A DNA stretch of 64,000 bases. It comes from Microbacterium sp. (lineage in GTDB: Bacteria > Actinomycetota > Actinomycetes > Actinomycetales > Microbacteriaceae). Both the position numbers and the translations under genes were made by a program. Positions 1 through 8,414 of this stretch are shown piece by piece (within the stretch, counting starts at the first letter, position 1; every line of letters begins with the position of its first letter). The notes beneath the pieces are model-generated. The model was not told the DNA's origin. It ran no database searches and worked only from the letters and a program-made list of their open reading frames with translations. The stretch covers positions 248,001 to 312,000 of the forward strand of contig NZ_JAPSLI010000004.1 in the NCBI RefSeq assembly GCF_031180975.1, given 5' to 3'.

Positions 1-561
1 CGCGCGAATGGTGCGCACCAGCAGCTGCACCGCCCACTGCCGGATGAAGAGTCCGCCGTTGAGCCGCTCGCCGCGGCGTACCCGCCCGACCCCGATGAGC
101 AGCTTCACCAGTACCAGCCGGGCGTCGTTCGCCGGGTCGAAGCGGTCGAGTTCCGCCGCGCGACGGCGGGCACCATCGATCAGAGCGGCGGTGGTCCCCC
201 GCTCGTCGTCGACCACGACGCTCGCGTCGCCGGCGACCGCCCCGTCGAGCTCCCCCGCCTCGGAGAACGCGAACTCGAACACGTGCCCGTCGTCGTAGAC
301 GGCGACGAAACCGATCTCGCCCTCCCGGGCGGTGAGCACGATCCGCTCCTGGTCGGGCAGCCACGACAGGTCCAGACGGATCTCGCGTCCTCGCCCCTGC
401 TCGATGAGGGCGAAGAAGTCGTGGTCCGACCACTCGTCGCGCCGGGACCGGGCCTGCTCGGATGCCGAGCCGAGCAGGACCAGTCCGATCAGGCCGTCCC
501 GCTCGCGGACGCCGTCGACGAGACCGTTGCTCAGCGCCTCGAAGCGCTCCGGTGTCGTCAT
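1..561 (-). CDS. Nucleotidyltransferase-like protein, 3' end outside the window
   Basis: The gene leaves the window at base 1, so 187 N-terminal residues are visible; the ORF track does not list it. Reading the minus strand from the ATG at 561 gives an open frame with a GSAS motif at about residue 30 followed by DEWSDHD. This resembles the GS...DxD active site of pol-beta-type nucleotidyltransferases, as in aminoglycoside adenylyltransferase-like proteins. The start overlaps the stop of the GH13 gene by four bases (ATGA), so the two are probably translationally coupled. Substrate is unknown; the family call is inferred from the motif and general layout only. Confidence 0.6.
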   Translation of the reverse strand, partial: MTTPERFEALSNGLVDGVRERDGLIGLVLLGSASEQARSRRDEWSDHDFFALIEQGRGREIRLDLSWLPDQERIVLTAREGEIGFVAVYDDGHVFEFAFSEAGELDGAVAGDASVVVDDERGTTAALIDGARRRAAELDRFDPANDARLVLVKLLIGVGRVRRGERLNGGLFIRQWAVQLLVRTIRA

Positions 562-2486
562 GCGCGTGCCTCCCCGCTGTCGCCGACGATGGGTGCGGTC
601 ACGCCGGGAAGCCGCCAGGCCGCGAACGCCGGGCCGGATGCCGTGAGCGCGGTCGCCCCGTCGGGACGGACCGACAACCCGGCATCCCCGTACAACGGCT
701 GGGCCAGCGGCGCCCCGACGAGCCCACCGGCCGGCAGCACGGCATCCGCTCCCCCGCGCGTCGCGAGCACCAGCACCGACTCGGCAGCCGACTCGCGGAC
801 GAACACGATCGTCTCGTCGTCCACGTGCAGCCAGCGCAGGCCGCCGGTTCCGAGCGCCGGGTGCTCTCGACGCAATCGGATCAGCTCCCGGTACAGCGCC
901 AGCCGCTCGGCGACGTCGGGCTCGCTCTCGGTGCCCCACGGCATGGGCGTGCGACTCGCCTCGCCGTCGACACCGGTGAGCCCGAACTCATCGCCCGCGA
1001 ACACCACCGGCACGCCGGGGAGCGTCACCGACAGCCCCACCGCGACGGGAACCGTTCCGGGCAGGGTGTGGGTGGCGAACCGGCCGGTGTCGTGGGTGTC
1101 CAGCGCCTGCATGTTGCCCAGCCGCACCCGCCACGGGATGCTGCCCGTGAATCGCACCACCGCGTCGGCGACGTCGCGGGCGGTGTACCGGGGCATGCCG
1201 CCCAGCGGCTGGCCGAAGAACCACGGCTCGGTGCGCCACTCCCCTTCGGCGGTGAGATACGGCTCTCCGTTCGGTTCGCACAGCCACCCCCACAGCGGCC
1301 GCGTGAACGACGGGTAGGTCATCGCGCCGTGCCAGCCGTCCCCCTGCAGATCGCTCGCCGCATCGTTGGTCGACTCGCCGAGCAGAATGGTGTCGGGGGC
1401 GATCGTGTGCATCGTCTCGCGCATCAGCTGCCGCACTTCGGCGTTCAGATCGATGTCGCCCAGGCGCCCGGTCATGTTCGCGACGTCGATGCGCCAGCCG
1501 TCGGCGTTGTACGGCGGCTTCAGCCACTTCGCGACCACGGAGTCCTCGCCGGTGATGAAGCGCTCGCGCAGCGCCGGCGACGACCAGTTGAACTTCGGCA
1601 GGGTGGGCGTGCCGAGCCACTTCTCGTACTCGGTGTTGGCGTCGTCGGTGAAGTAGTAGAACGTCTCGGTGGCAGCCCCCGGATTGCCGTAGGCGGCCTG
1701 GAACCACTCGTGCCGATCGCCGGAGTGATTGGTGGTGAGATCACCGATGACGCGGATGCCGCGGGCGTGCGCCTCCTCGATGAGCCGGATGTACGCCTCG
1801 TCGCCGCCGAGCAGCGGGTCGACGCGCTCGAAGCTCGCCGCGTCGTAGCGGTGGTTGGACGCGGCGGGGAAGATCGGGGTCAGGTAGAGCAGGTTCACCC
1901 CGAGTCCGACGAGGTGGTCCAAGCGCTCGATGATGCCGGGGAGGTCGCCGCCGTAGAACTGCTGCGACCGGCCCGGCAGCACCGGCTCGAACGGGTCGTC
2001 CCAGGCGGCAGGGATCGCCCACTCAGGGGTGGGATGCCGGTCGGCCTGTGCCGAGCGCGCGAACCGGTCGGGGAACACCTGGTAGATCACGCTGTCGTGC
2101 AGCCAGGCCGGGGGCGCCGGATGCGCCACGAGCGCGAAATCCTCGGCATCCAGCGTCTCGATGCGGTGGATGCCGGTCTGGTTCAGCCATTCCACCCGGC
2201 CCTTCGACCCGTCGGCGTCCTCGTGGATCAGCAGGAAGCGGTACCCGTGCCGGCGGTTGCGGACGGTGATCGGCGCCTCCCACCACTCCCATCCGTCGAT
2301 GACGCCGGTGCGGACGGCATCCGTCCATTCCGGCTCGTGGTCGGGGTTGGAGCGGGTGCGCACCGCGGCGAGCGGCCCGTACCCGAGAGGGACGCGCAGC
2401 CGGACCGTGACGGTATCGCCGAGCGCGGGGGCGTCATCGGACACGTGCAGCGGCGAGCCGTCGTGGTGAGGGAGGAGTGCGGACAT
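558..2486 (-). CDS. GH13 alpha-glucosidase/neopullulanase-like maltodextrin hydrolase
   Basis: A 642-residue cytoplasmic glycoside hydrolase of family 13 with no signal peptide. An N-terminal beta-sandwich-like domain (about residues 1-125) precedes the (beta/alpha)8 barrel, which opens with SVIYQVFPDRF. The catalytic triad is visible: nucleophile D334 in GWRID, acid/base E371 in LLGES, and D466 in LDTHD. The N-terminal domain and YQVFPDRF are typical of neopullulanase, cyclomaltodextrinase or maltogenic amylase. The gene follows malEFG on the same strand, which suggests it degrades imported maltodextrins. An inverted repeat upstream could give it a separate promoter. Exact specificity cannot be read from the sequence. 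Confidence 0.88.
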   Translation of the reverse strand: MSALLPHHDGSPLHVSDDAPALGDTVTVRLRVPLGYGPLAAVRTRSNPDHEPEWTDAVRTGVIDGWEWWEAPITVRNRRHGYRFLLIHEDADGSKGRVEWLNQTGIHRIETLDAEDFALVAHPAPPAWLHDSVIYQVFPDRFARSAQADRHPTPEWAIPAAWDDPFEPVLPGRSQQFYGGDLPGIIERLDHLVGLGVNLLYLTPIFPAASNHRYDAASFERVDPLLGGDEAYIRLIEEAHARGIRVIGDLTTNHSGDRHEWFQAAYGNPGAATETFYYFTDDANTEYEKWLGTPTLPKFNWSSPALRERFITGEDSVVAKWLKPPYNADGWRIDVANMTGRLGDIDLNAEVRQLMRETMHTIAPDTILLGESTNDAASDLQGDGWHGAMTYPSFTRPLWGWLCEPNGEPYLTAEGEWRTEPWFFGQPLGGMPRYTARDVADAVVRFTGSIPWRVRLGNMQALDTHDTGRFATHTLPGTVPVAVGLSVTLPGVPVVFAGDEFGLTGVDGEASRTPMPWGTESEPDVAERLALYRELIRLRREHPALGTGGLRWLHVDDETIVFVRESAAESVLVLATRGGADAVLPAGGLVGAPLAQPLYGDAGLSVRPDGATALTASGPAFAAWRLPGVTAPIVGDSGEARA

Positions 2487-2512
2487 GTCAGGGCCTTTCT
2501 GCGGGAACGGCG

Positions 2513-2544
2513 GTGCAACCCGCCGGAGTTCGACGTGGTTGCAC
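2513..2544. promoter_or_regulatory. Inverted repeat GTGCAACC-N16-GGTTGCAC upstream of the GH13 gene
   Basis: A perfect 8-bp inverted repeat with a 16-nt spacer lies 27-58 bp upstream of the GH13 start, between malG and GH13. The position suits an operator or an RNA hairpin in the leader. TGCAACC half-sites resemble some LacI-type half-sites, but the spacing is wider than that of the two operators in front of malE. Function is inferred from position only. Confidence 0.35.
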
Positions 2545-2587
2545 GACCGCGGCCGTGACAGAGCCCTTCAGTTGTGTATCAGCAAGT

Positions 2588-2611
2588 CTCGCGCGACGCG
2601 GGTCGCGCGAG
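2588..2611 (-). terminator. Stable hairpin just after the malG stop codon
   Basis: A 10-bp perfect stem (CTCGCGCGAC / GTCGCGCGAG) with a 4-nt loop starts 3 nt beyond the malG stop codon. No U-tract follows on the minus strand, so it may be a non-canonical or Rho-assisted terminator, or a 3' stabilising structure that separates malEFG expression from GH13. Confidence 0.5.
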
Positions 2612-2613
2612 GG

Positions 2614-3555
2614 TCACTTGACGCTGCCCGCGGTGAGCCCGCCGACGATGTAGCGCTGCAGCGCCAGGAACAGGGCGACCGGCAGGATCGACGCGAGCAC
2701 CGCGCCCGCGGCGAACACGCTCCAGTTCTTGGAGAACTCGTCGGAGACGAACCGGTAGAGCCCGACGGCCAGCGTCTGCTTCTCGGGGTCGACGAGGATC
2801 ACGCTCGCGAGCACGAACTCGCTGCACGTGCCGATGAAGCTGAGCAGACCGACGACGGCGAGGATGGGGGCTACCAGGCGGAGGATGATCGTGAAGAAGA
2901 TGCGGGCGTGGCCTGCGCCGTCGATCTTCGCGGCCTCGTCGATGGAGGCGGGGACGGTGTTGAAGAACCCGTACATCAGGTAGGTGTTCGCGCCGAGCGC
3001 GCCGCCGAGGTACACCATGATCAGGCCGATCTGGGTGTTCAGCCCGATCGCCGGGAAGATGTCGCTGATCGTCACCATGAGCAGGAAGATGGCGACCATG
3101 GCGAGCATCTGCGGGAACATCTGCACGACCAGAAGCGCTGTGAGGCTGAACCGGCGCCCGGTGAACCGCATCCGCGAGAAGCAGTACGCGGCGAGCGCGC
3201 CGAGCAGCACGGTGAACACCGACGTGGTCAGCCCGACGATGAGGGTGTTCACGAACCACGCCCCGTACGGGTGGGTCTCGCTCTGGAACAGGGTCAGGTA
3301 GCTCTCCAGGCTGAACGTGCTGAACAGCGAGTTCGCGGTGAGCAGCGTGCCGCCCGGGTTGAACGAGGCGCTCAGCACGTACAGCAGTGGGAAGAGGGCG
3401 AAGACCAGTGCGAACAGGCCGACGATGTGACGCCACCCAGTCTCGCGGAAGTACTTGCCGAACGGGCGGCGGGGCTCCGGTGCCTCGCCTCGGACCCCGG
3501 CGCCGGCGACGATCGCGCGGGTGGAGGCCGTCTCGGTGATCTGCGAGGTGCTCAT
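2614..3555 (-). CDS. malG: Maltodextrin ABC transporter permease MalG
   Basis: A 313-residue inner-membrane permease of the MalFG carbohydrate importer family. A cytoplasmic N-terminus is followed by six hydrophobic segments, the first near WRHIVGLFALVFALFPLLYV. The EAA loop that contacts the ATPase reads EAAKIDGAGHARIFFTIILR. The protein ends in GGLTAGSVK, a usual C-terminus for MalG. It begins 1 nt after the malF stop, so the two are cotranscribed and probably coupled. With MalF it forms the channel that receives substrate from the lipoprotein encoded upstream. No ATPase gene is in the locus. Confidence 0.93.
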   Translation of the reverse strand: MSTSQITETASTRAIVAGAGVRGEAPEPRRPFGKYFRETGWRHIVGLFALVFALFPLLYVLSASFNPGGTLLTANSLFSTFSLESYLTLFQSETHPYGAWFVNTLIVGLTTSVFTVLLGALAAYCFSRMRFTGRRFSLTALLVVQMFPQMLAMVAIFLLMVTISDIFPAIGLNTQIGLIMVYLGGALGANTYLMYGFFNTVPASIDEAAKIDGAGHARIFFTIILRLVAPILAVVGLLSFIGTCSEFVLASVILVDPEKQTLAVGLYRFVSDEFSKNWSVFAAGAVLASILPVALFLALQRYIVGGLTAGSVK

Positions 3556-3556
3556 G

Positions 3557-5173
3557 TCAGTTCAGATCCTCCAGTGCCTTGGTGCGCCGGAACGCGATGA
3601 CGGAGATGGTGGCGACCAGGATGAAGATGATGATCGAGAACGCGCTCGCCAGCCCGTAGTCGGCGCTCGATCCCACGAACGCCACCTTGTAGACCATGGT
3701 GATGAGGATGTCGGTGGCGCCGACGTTCACTCCGGCCGACGCGTCACGGGGACCGCCGCCGGTGAGCATGTAGATCAGGCTGAAGTTGTTGAAGTTGAAC
3801 GCGAACGACGAGATGAGCAGCGGCGCGACCGCGACCAGCAGCAGCGGGAGCTTGATCGAGCGGAACACCTGCCACGCGTTCGCCCCGTCGACCCGGGCGG
3901 CCTCCTGCACGTCGTCGGGGATGGACTGCAACGCCCCGGTGCAGATGAGGAACATGTACGGGAACCCGAGCCAGAGGTTCACCAGGATGATGCTGAACTT
4001 CGCCAGCCACTCGTTCGTGAGCCAGGGGATGTCGGCTCCGCCGAACAGGACCACGTTGAGGAACCCGAACTCCTGGTTCATCATGCCCGCCCACACCAGC
4101 GCCGACAGGAACCCGGGGAAGGCGTACGGCAGGATCATGATCACCCGGTAGTACTTCTTCGACTTCATGCGCGGGTCGTTGAACACGATGGCGAGGAACA
4201 GGCCGAGGGCGAAGCAGGTGAGGACCGAGAGAAGTGCGAAGGCGAAGGTCCACGCGAGCACGGAGAAGAACGGCCCCCGGATGGACTGCTCCGAGAACGC
4301 ACGGACGAAGTTGTCGAAGCCGACCATGATCTGCCAGCCGGGTTTGAGCTCGGTGCCGTCTTCGGCCGTGAAGGCTCCGGTGCCGACGTCCGAGTACACC
4401 TTCCCGGTGCTGGTGTCGGTCATGGTGCCCGCGGCCTCGTCGTAGACGAGCTTGGAGACGTAGACGTAGGCCTTCGAGCCGTCCGGCGTGCGCAGTGCAC
4501 CGTCGTTCGGGTCGTCGCTGAGCGGCACGGCGATCTCGGCGATCTTCTCCTGGTTCGCGACGATGTCCCCGAACTGAAGGGTGTTGTAGCCGTCGAGCGC
4601 GACCGCCTTGCCGCCGCGCATCTCGGCCCCGTCGACTTCTTCGAGCGGCCGTTCGGCGCCGCCGATGGACACCTCGCCGTCGGGGTCGGTGACGAGGAAC
4701 GAGAAGTCGCCGAGCTGCTCGACGATCGTGAGGTCGTAGGCGGCCGAGTCGGGAACGCGCTCCTGCGCCGACAGCATGAGCGCGTTGACGGCGCTGTCCT
4801 TCGTGCTGTTGTGCCCGGTGCCGTAGTTCGTGAAGGCGACGTAGCCGGTGTAGAGCGCGGCGAACACCTGGAACAGGAACAGGAAGATCAGGCCCGGCAT
4901 GAGGTACTTGGCGGGCAGTCTGCCGCGGCCCATGTACACCCAGACCGCCAGCAGCGCGACGGCGAGCACGAGCGCGGCGGCCACCCACTGCCCGGTGCGG
5001 AAGAGCACAAGTGCGGCGTAGACCGCCAGCGCGAGGATCAGTCCCAGCAGGACCACCTTGAGGATGATCAGCCCCAGGCCTCCTCCGGCCGCCTCCGCGA
5101 TGCGGGCGGCGCGCCGCTGGCGTGCGGTCGGCTGCTCCGCCGCGACCTCGCGGTCCTCAGTCGTCATCGTCAT
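3557..5173 (-). CDS. malF: Maltodextrin ABC transporter permease MalF
   Basis: A 538-residue permease. The N-terminal half has three hydrophobic segments and then a roughly 170-residue extracytoplasmic domain (from about [10 protein letters not shown] to the FDNFVRAF region). This matches the long P2 loop of enterobacterial MalF and separates it from generic MsmF permeases of about 300 residues. The EAA motif is [20 protein letters not shown]. The start ATG at 5173 has a purine-rich GAGGTGAGGGA upstream; an in-frame ATG two codons later is possible. It sits between malE (70-nt gap with a strong hairpin) and malG (1-nt gap). Confidence 0.93.
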   Translation of the reverse strand: MTMTTEDREVAAEQPTARQRRAARIAEAAGGGLGLIILKVVLLGLILALAVYAALVLFRTGQWVAAALVLAVALLAVWVYMGRGRLPAKYLMPGLIFLFLFQVFAALYTGYVAFTNYGTGHNSTKDSAVNALMLSAQERVPDSAAYDLTIVEQLGDFSFLVTDPDGEVSIGGAERPLEEVDGAEMRGGKAVALDGYNTLQFGDIVANQEKIAEIAVPLSDDPNDGALRTPDGSKAYVYVSKLVYDEAAGTMTDTSTGKVYSDVGTGAFTAEDGTELKPGWQIMVGFDNFVRAFSEQSIRGPFFSVLAWTFAFALLSVLTCFALGLFLAIVFNDPRMKSKKYYRVIMILPYAFPGFLSALVWAGMMNQEFGFLNVVLFGGADIPWLTNEWLAKFSIILVNLWLGFPYMFLICTGALQSIPDDVQEAARVDGANAWQVFRSIKLPLLLVAVAPLLISSFAFNFNNFSLIYMLTGGGPRDASAGVNVGATDILITMVYKVAFVGSSADYGLASAFSIIIFILVATISVIAFRRTKALEDLN

Positions 5174-5202
5174 CGGATTCCCTCACCTCTCGGGCGCAGG
5201 CG

Positions 5203-5237
5203 GGCGGGACGGCACCCGGCACGGATGCCGTCCCGCC
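5203..5237 (-). other. Intercistronic malE-malF hairpin
   Basis: A perfect 12-bp stem (GGCGGGACGGCA / TGCCGTCCCGCC) with an 11-nt loop lies between malE and malF. Without a U-tract it is more likely an mRNA-stabilising or partial-termination structure that raises binding-protein output over permease output. Palindromes in the malE-malF gap of enterobacteria have that role; here it is inferred from position. Confidence 0.6.
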
Positions 5238-5243
5238 GCGGCG

Positions 5244-6488
5244 TCACTTGCTGATCGCGCCCTGCACGTCGGCGGCCATCTTGTCCCACAGGGCGACCGG
5301 GTCGCCGGAGCCCTTGATGATGGCGGCCTCGGTCACGCCCCAGTACTCCCACACGGCGCCCATCTCGGGGATGCTCGGCATCGGCACGGCGTTCGCGCCC
5401 ACCTCGCCGAAGCCGGCGGTGATCGGGTCGTTCTCGACGGCGGCCTCGAAGGCGGCGGTCAGTGCCGGCGCACGGCCGCCCGCCTCGTACAGCGCGGTCT
5501 GCACCTCTTCGGAGCCGACGTAGTTCAGCAGGAACTCGTTGGCGGCGAGCTTGTTCTTGCTCTCGGCGCTGAGGAAGAAGCCCTGCACACCGGCGAACGG
5601 CTGTGCGTCCTCGCCGCCCGCAGAGGGGATCGGGTCGACCGCGACGTTCAGGCCGGCGTCGACGGCCGCGGGGGCGTTCCACGGGCCGGTGAGGAAGAAC
5701 GGCGCCTTGCCCGCGATGAAGTTCTCCTTCGCGAGGTCACCGGTGATGTTGGTGTTCAGCACCCCGGCCTTGCCCTGCTCGGCGAGCCAGGTGGCGAACT
5801 CCTTGCCGCCGTCGTTGCCGATCTGCAGGTCGTCGGCGTTGTATCCGCCGTCGGCGTTCGTGCCGAAGACCGGGGCGCCGAACGAGGTCTGGAACGGGTA
5901 GAGGTGGTACGGGTCGGCGGCCTCCGGGTCGAGGCCGACGAGGAAGGCGAACTCGGTGCCGGCCGCCTTGCCCTTGGCGATCATGTCGTTGTAGTCGGTG
6001 GGCGCCTCGGGGGCGAGGTCGGTGTTGCGCAGCAGCGCGATGTTCTCGATCGCGTAGGGGACGCCGTACACCTGACCGTCGTAGCTGAACGCGTCGACCG
6101 CGACCTGCTGGAACTCCTCGGCGCGATCGCCCAGCTCGACCGGGGCGACGACGCCGTTGTCCACGAGGACGCCCAGCCAGTCGTGCGCACCGACGGCCAC
6201 GTCGGGGCCCTTCCCGGTCGGCACCTGCTGGACGAACTGGTCGCGGATCTCGCCGAACTCCTTCTGCACGAGCGAGACCTTCACGCCGGTGTCCTTGGTG
6301 AAGTCGGCGGCGGCGTCCTTGAGGACGGCGGCACGGTCGGCATCCACCCACACGGTGATCTTGCCGGAGAACTCGGCGTTGTCGCCCGAGTCGCCGGAGT
6401 CGTTGGACGATGCGCAACCGGCGAGTGCCAGCGCGGAGGTGGCTGCGATGGCGCCGAACGCGAGGATGCCCTTCTTGGTCACCTTCAT
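5244..6488 (-). CDS. malE: Maltose/maltodextrin-binding lipoprotein MalE
   Basis: A 414-residue extracellular solute-binding protein of family 1. The ORF-track start at 6725 is rejected. The ATG at 6488 follows GAGAGAGG and opens a lipoprotein signal peptide, MKVTKKG followed by a hydrophobic stretch and lipobox ALAGC with lipidated Cys25. A Ser/Gly/Asp-rich linker follows, then the two-lobed binding fold with [14 protein letters not shown] near the N-terminus, as in MalE homologues. It is the first gene of malE-malF-malG. Two LacI-type operators lie upstream, one overlapping a -10 candidate, so substrate-relieved repression is likely. Maltodextrin is inferred from MalF type and the GH13 neighbour. 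Confidence 0.92.
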   Translation of the reverse strand: MKVTKKGILAFGAIAATSALALAGCASSNDSGDSGDNAEFSGKITVWVDADRAAVLKDAAADFTKDTGVKVSLVQKEFGEIRDQFVQQVPTGKGPDVAVGAHDWLGVLVDNGVVAPVELGDRAEEFQQVAVDAFSYDGQVYGVPYAIENIALLRNTDLAPEAPTDYNDMIAKGKAAGTEFAFLVGLDPEAADPYHLYPFQTSFGAPVFGTNADGGYNADDLQIGNDGGKEFATWLAEQGKAGVLNTNITGDLAKENFIAGKAPFFLTGPWNAPAAVDAGLNVAVDPIPSAGGEDAQPFAGVQGFFLSAESKNKLAANEFLLNYVGSEEVQTALYEAGGRAPALTAAFEAAVENDPITAGFGEVGANAVPMPSIPEMGAVWEYWGVTEAAIIKGSGDPVALWDKMAADVQGAISK

Positions 6489-6525
6489 TGGTGTTGCCTC
6501 TCTCGATGCTTGTGGCCTGCGGAAC

Positions 6526-6545
6526 TGCAAGCGCTTACAGTATGC
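6526..6545 (-). promoter_or_regulatory. LacI-family operator 1 overlapping the malE -10 box
   Basis: TGCAAGCGCTTACA at 6526-6539 matches the LacI/CcpA-type consensus TGNAANCGNTTNCA exactly. On the minus strand it overlaps a -10 candidate TACTGT (6542-6537), so a bound repressor would block transcription start of malE, whose ATG is about 40 nt downstream. Confidence 0.75.
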
Positions 6546-6627
6546 CCAGTGCGGTCGATGTTCCGCAACAGCGGCGTCGACCGATATCAACCTGTGACCC
6601 TGTGGGCTAGGGTCGAGGTACGCTGCG

Positions 6628-6641
6628 TGGAAGCGTTTCCA
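6628..6641 (-). promoter_or_regulatory. LacI-family operator 2 upstream of malE
   Basis: TGGAAGCGTTTCCA matches the same TGNAANCGNTTNCA consensus and is nearly a perfect palindrome. Its centre is 102 bp from operator 1, a distance compatible with repression by DNA looping. It also lies about 45 bp upstream of yajQ, so an effect on that gene cannot be excluded. Confidence 0.7.
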
Positions 6642-6683
6642 GGCATATCGTGCCTTTCTCGCCCGCGCGGATACACTGCCTGT

Positions 6684-7172
6684 ATGGCTGACAGCTCCTT
6701 TGACATCGTCTCGAAAGTCGACCACCAGGAGGCCGACAACGCCCTCAACCAGGCCCGCAAGGAGGTCGAGCAGCGCTACGACTTCAAGGGCACAGGTGCG
6801 TCGATCTCATGGAGCGGCGAGCAGATCGTGATCGTCGCGAACTCCGAGGAGCGCGCCAAGGCGGTGCTGGACGTGTTCCAATCGAAGCTGATCAAGCGCG
6901 GCATCTCGCTGAAGAGCCTGGAGTCCGGCGACCCGGTCGCCAGCGGCAAGGAGTACCGCATCGTCTCGAGCCTGAAGAACGGCATCTCGAGCGAGAACGC
7001 GAAGAAGATCGGCAAGATCATCCGCGACGAGGGCCCGAAGGGCGTCAAGAGCCAGATCCAGGGCGACGAGCTGCGCGTGCAGTCCAAGAGCCGCGACGAT
7101 CTGCAGGCCGTGATCGCGCTGCTCAAGAGCAGCGACCTCGACATCGACCTGCAGTTCATCAACTACCGCTAG
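6684..7172 (+). CDS. yajQ: YajQ family nucleotide-binding protein
   Basis: A 162-residue protein with the full YajQ pattern: an N-terminal [21 protein letters not shown] in the first ferredoxin-like domain, and the C-terminal ending [12 protein letters not shown]. Members bind nucleotides, and some bind cyclic-di-GMP; the cellular role in actinobacteria is unclear. The ATG at 6684 is preferred over longer upstream frames. A TACACT hexamer (6672-6677) ends 6 nt before it and there is no Shine-Dalgarno sequence, which suggests a leaderless mRNA. It is divergent from malE. Confidence 0.93.
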   Translation: MADSSFDIVSKVDHQEADNALNQARKEVEQRYDFKGTGASISWSGEQIVIVANSEERAKAVLDVFQSKLIKRGISLKSLESGDPVASGKEYRIVSSLKNGISSENAKKIGKIIRDEGPKGVKSQIQGDELRVQSKSRDDLQAVIALLKSSDLDIDLQFINYR

Positions 7173-7389
7173 AGCTACCCGCTGACCTGGGTTTTCCTGG
7201 CGTCGATGATCGACCCGGCGGATGCCGCCGCCGAAGTCCGGTTGTCATTGGATACGCAGCCGAACGTGACACGAATCCCCCCGACTGGCGCTACGCAAGC
7301 GCTAGGCGATTCCAGATCGCAGTGCCGCTTGCCGGCCGATGTCGGTGGCCAGTGGTCTACTATCCGTACAAGGGCTGGAAGGGGACATC

Positions 7390-7584
7390 ATGGCACCTGT
7401 GATTGAGGTAACGCGCGAAGAACTCGTTGCACGACGTGACGCGATCCTTGCCCGGCTTGGCCTGACGCTTGAGGAGTATCTCCGTCGGGCGGCCGAGAGC
7501 GAGCTGTCTGGCGAGGAATGGGATGTCAGGGACGACCTGGACTCCATTGCGTTCTTGCTGAACGAGCAGCAGTTCGTCGACTGA
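7390..7584 (+). CDS. Small acidic protein of unknown function, first gene of a two-gene islet
   Basis: A 64-residue protein beginning MAPVIEVTREEL. The ATG at 7390 has AAGGGG five bases upstream; the ORF-track start at 7339 has none. The chain is predicted largely alpha-helical and acidic (REELVARRDAIL, LEEYLRRAAESELSGEEW), without a signal peptide or membrane segment. It ends 3 nt before the next gene, so the two form an operon. A/T-ending codons are more frequent than in neighbours, suggesting transfer. Size, acidity and tight linkage resemble an antitoxin, but no known antitoxin domain is recognised. Confidence 0.7.
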   Translation: MAPVIEVTREELVARRDAILARLGLTLEEYLRRAAESELSGEEWDVRDDLDSIAFLLNEQQFVD

Positions 7585-7587
7585 GCG

Positions 7588-8295
7588 ATGGCGGACGACG
7601 CCCACGAAACAGCCAAGGCGTTCGCGGCTGAGTTGACCCAGACCGTCCAGGCTGTCTTGCCCAAAGCGCCCGTCTTTCAGGCGATGCTGGTCGCTCCACC
7701 TCATATCCTGATCTCAGTCTTCGATGAGCAACAGAAAGTTGCTCGTCTGCCGTTGTTCATTCGCGGCAACCATGTGGCCGACTGGAAGCTGACAATGTCG
7801 GTGAACTGGGACCACTCCGGCAGCTACCTCAAGGTGATGCGGTCTGGCTTCACGCTGCTTGCCAATACGGACAAGCTTCCGCTGGTGCGCTATGAGTTCG
7901 ATGACAACATGCACACGGCACCGATCGCGCATTGGCAGTTCCATGCAGAGCGCGGAGCGTTCTCTCACTTGCTCGGTTTCGCCCTCGCGGCTGGCAAGAA
8001 CGTCAAGCCCCATTCCCTCAGTTCACTGCACTTCCCCGTGGGCGGAGCACGGATGCGCCCCGGCGTTGATGACCTGCTTGAGTTCTTGGTCAAGGAATGC
8101 GCGTTCGACACCGTCGGTGGATGGAAGAGTGCCATCCACGAGAGCCGTGCACGCTACCGCGTCATCCAAGCACGCACGATCGCGCGAGACATGCAGGCCG
8201 AAGTCGCAGATGTGCTGCGCACCGAAGGCTGGACTCTTACCCCTCCTCAGGGTGGAACTGCCGAGCCAGGCGAGAAGTTCCTATCCCGCTGGTAG
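7588..8295 (+). CDS. Hypothetical protein, second gene of the two-gene islet
   Basis: A 235-residue protein with no family I can name. It looks soluble, with alternating beta-type segments (HILISVFD, ARLPLFIRG, WKLTMSVNW) and a histidine-rich central stretch (NMHTAPIAHWQFHAE) that could bind metal or nucleic acid. The C-terminal third is helical and basic (ESRARYRVIQARTIARDM). It starts 3 nt after the 64-residue gene. Base composition and codon use are less GC-rich than in all neighbours (for example CTT, GTT and AAG codons), so the pair is probably acquired. A toxin-like or nuclease-like role is only a guess. Confidence 0.7.
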   Translation: MADDAHETAKAFAAELTQTVQAVLPKAPVFQAMLVAPPHILISVFDEQQKVARLPLFIRGNHVADWKLTMSVNWDHSGSYLKVMRSGFTLLANTDKLPLVRYEFDDNMHTAPIAHWQFHAERGAFSHLLGFALAAGKNVKPHSLSSLHFPVGGARMRPGVDDLLEFLVKECAFDTVGGWKSAIHESRARYRVIQARTIARDMQAEVADVLRTEGWTLTPPQGGTAEPGEKFLSRW

Positions 8296-8414
8296 AAGGC
8301 CCGACGACGTCGATTCCGCATGGATACATCCGGAAGCTGTCGCGGCTCAGCCGGCGTCGTTCCCCGCCCGCAGACCAAGCTCCCAACGCCAGCCGATCAT
8401 TGGGCCGCGAATCT

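Noticed and set aside
462-2558. 698-residue plus-strand ORF opposite the GH13 gene
   Set aside because: Shadow frame: low complexity (many Arg, Gly, Val), no start signals, and the minus frame has the full GH13 catalytic triad.
5244-6725. Longer MalE start at 6725
   Set aside because: The extra 79 residues are not a signal peptide, and the internal ATG at 6488 has a Shine-Dalgarno sequence and begins a lipoprotein signal.
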